Source: an uncultured Hoeflea sp. (lineage in GTDB: Bacteria; Pseudomonadota; Alphaproteobacteria; Rhizobiales; Rhizobiaceae). From it: DNA of 64,000 nucleotides. Below the pieces are notes generated by a model that saw only the letters and a list, made by a program, of their open reading frames with translations, had not been told where the DNA came from and searched no databases. Location: the NCBI RefSeq assembly GCF_947501405.1, contig NZ_CANMVK010000006.1, positions 1 through 64,000 of the forward strand. Direction: 5' to 3'. Numbering within the stretch: position 1 is the first letter of the stretch; each line of letters begins with the position of its first letter. The translations under genes were made by a program, and so were the position numbers. This document shows positions 63,765-64,000 of the stretch, piece by piece.

Positions 63765-63897
63765 ATGCGTGCTTGCTTTGCTCATGGAACGGGGTCTGTA
63801 TCAACATCCGGACAATGAGCCGGCGGCAGAGGTGATTACAAGACGATGTCCCCGAAACCCTCCGCGGCTCTCTTGCCGGCGCATTTGTGTGACGATG
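63738..63897 (-). ncRNA. Possible short leader RNA upstream of the GTA cluster
   Basis: The promoter at 63903-63931 and the terminator at 63738-63764 define a transcript of roughly 160 nt with no convincing ORF (a 15-codon frame exists near its 5' end). It could be a free small RNA or an attenuated leader of the GTA message. Boundaries are estimates. Confidence 0.35.
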
Positions 63898-63902
63898 ACA
63901 TA

Positions 63903-63931
63903 AATCTACCAAAGCACCGTAACACTGTCAA
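63903..63931 (-). promoter_or_regulatory. Near-consensus promoter upstream of the GTA cluster
   Basis: On the minus strand TTGACA and TAGATT (four of six) are 17 bases apart in an AT-rich stretch. It points toward g1, about 180 bp away. The sequence beyond 63931 to the window edge holds no supported gene. Confidence 0.65.
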
Positions 63932-64000
63932 GGATTATTTTCCTATCTAGGTATTTTTTCTTATGCTCGCACACCCTGAACCCGGAACACGCCGGTCAGC

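Noticed and set aside
1-64000. tRNA, rRNA or CRISPR array
   Set aside because: Scanned the intergenic regions for tRNA-like T-loops, rRNA segments and regularly spaced repeats; none was found.

Overview
The window is high-GC chromosomal DNA from an alphaproteobacterium of the Hyphomicrobiales (Rhizobiales), probably near the Rhizobiaceae/Phyllobacteriaceae. The evidence is gene content and order: rpsF-rpsR-DUF2232-rplI, feuN/P/Q-like genes beside cycHJKL, degP followed by a two-component pair and glnE, and a complete RcGTA-type gene transfer agent cluster. No rRNA, tRNA or CRISPR array was seen. Genus-level placement is inference.

Layout. 1-3.2 kb: two paralogous exported proteins of unknown function (the first runs off the left edge), each preceded by the same palindrome, with a LuxR-type regulator and a degenerate alpha/beta hydrolase. 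3.3-5.8 kb: a ChrR-like cupin protein, and a drug/metabolite exporter divergent from an HxlR regulator with two matching operators. 5.8-8.6 kb: ribosomal protein operon closed by a clear terminator. 8.6-11 kb: family-4-like uracil-DNA glycosylase and an MFS transporter. 11-13.4 kb: a cobalamin-binding radical SAM enzyme preceded by a 54-residue peptide gene with its own promoter and an intergenic hairpin, the most likely undescribed system here (candidate RiPP-type cassette). 13.6-21 kb: universal stress protein, EamA exporter, a lone form-II CoxL-like molybdoenzyme subunit, and aminopeptidase N. 21-31 kb: a signalling region with a PAS histidine kinase, MarR, a four-EF-hand exported protein, cytochrome b561, chemotaxis receptor, LuxR regulator plus receiver protein, another PAS kinase, an IS481 transposase remnant and a second stand-alone receiver.

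31.6-48.3 kb: a conserved minus-strand block, read right to left: feuN-feuP-feuQ, a lipoprotein, cycH-J-K-L (cytochrome c maturation), an alpha/beta hydrolase-OsmC fusion, degP, an OmpR-type regulator and its kinase, and glnE. Several genes overlap by ATGA or GTGA. CycH has an internal duplication of its C-terminal module.

48.4-63.7 kb: a co-linear GTA head-tail cluster on the minus strand (g1 to g15 equivalents including g3.5 and g10.1) followed by a holin-like gene. A near-consensus promoter lies about 180 bp upstream of g1, but an intrinsic terminator sits between it and g1, and a second strong terminator separates the large terminase from the portal gene. Expression of this cluster may therefore depend on controlled read-through.
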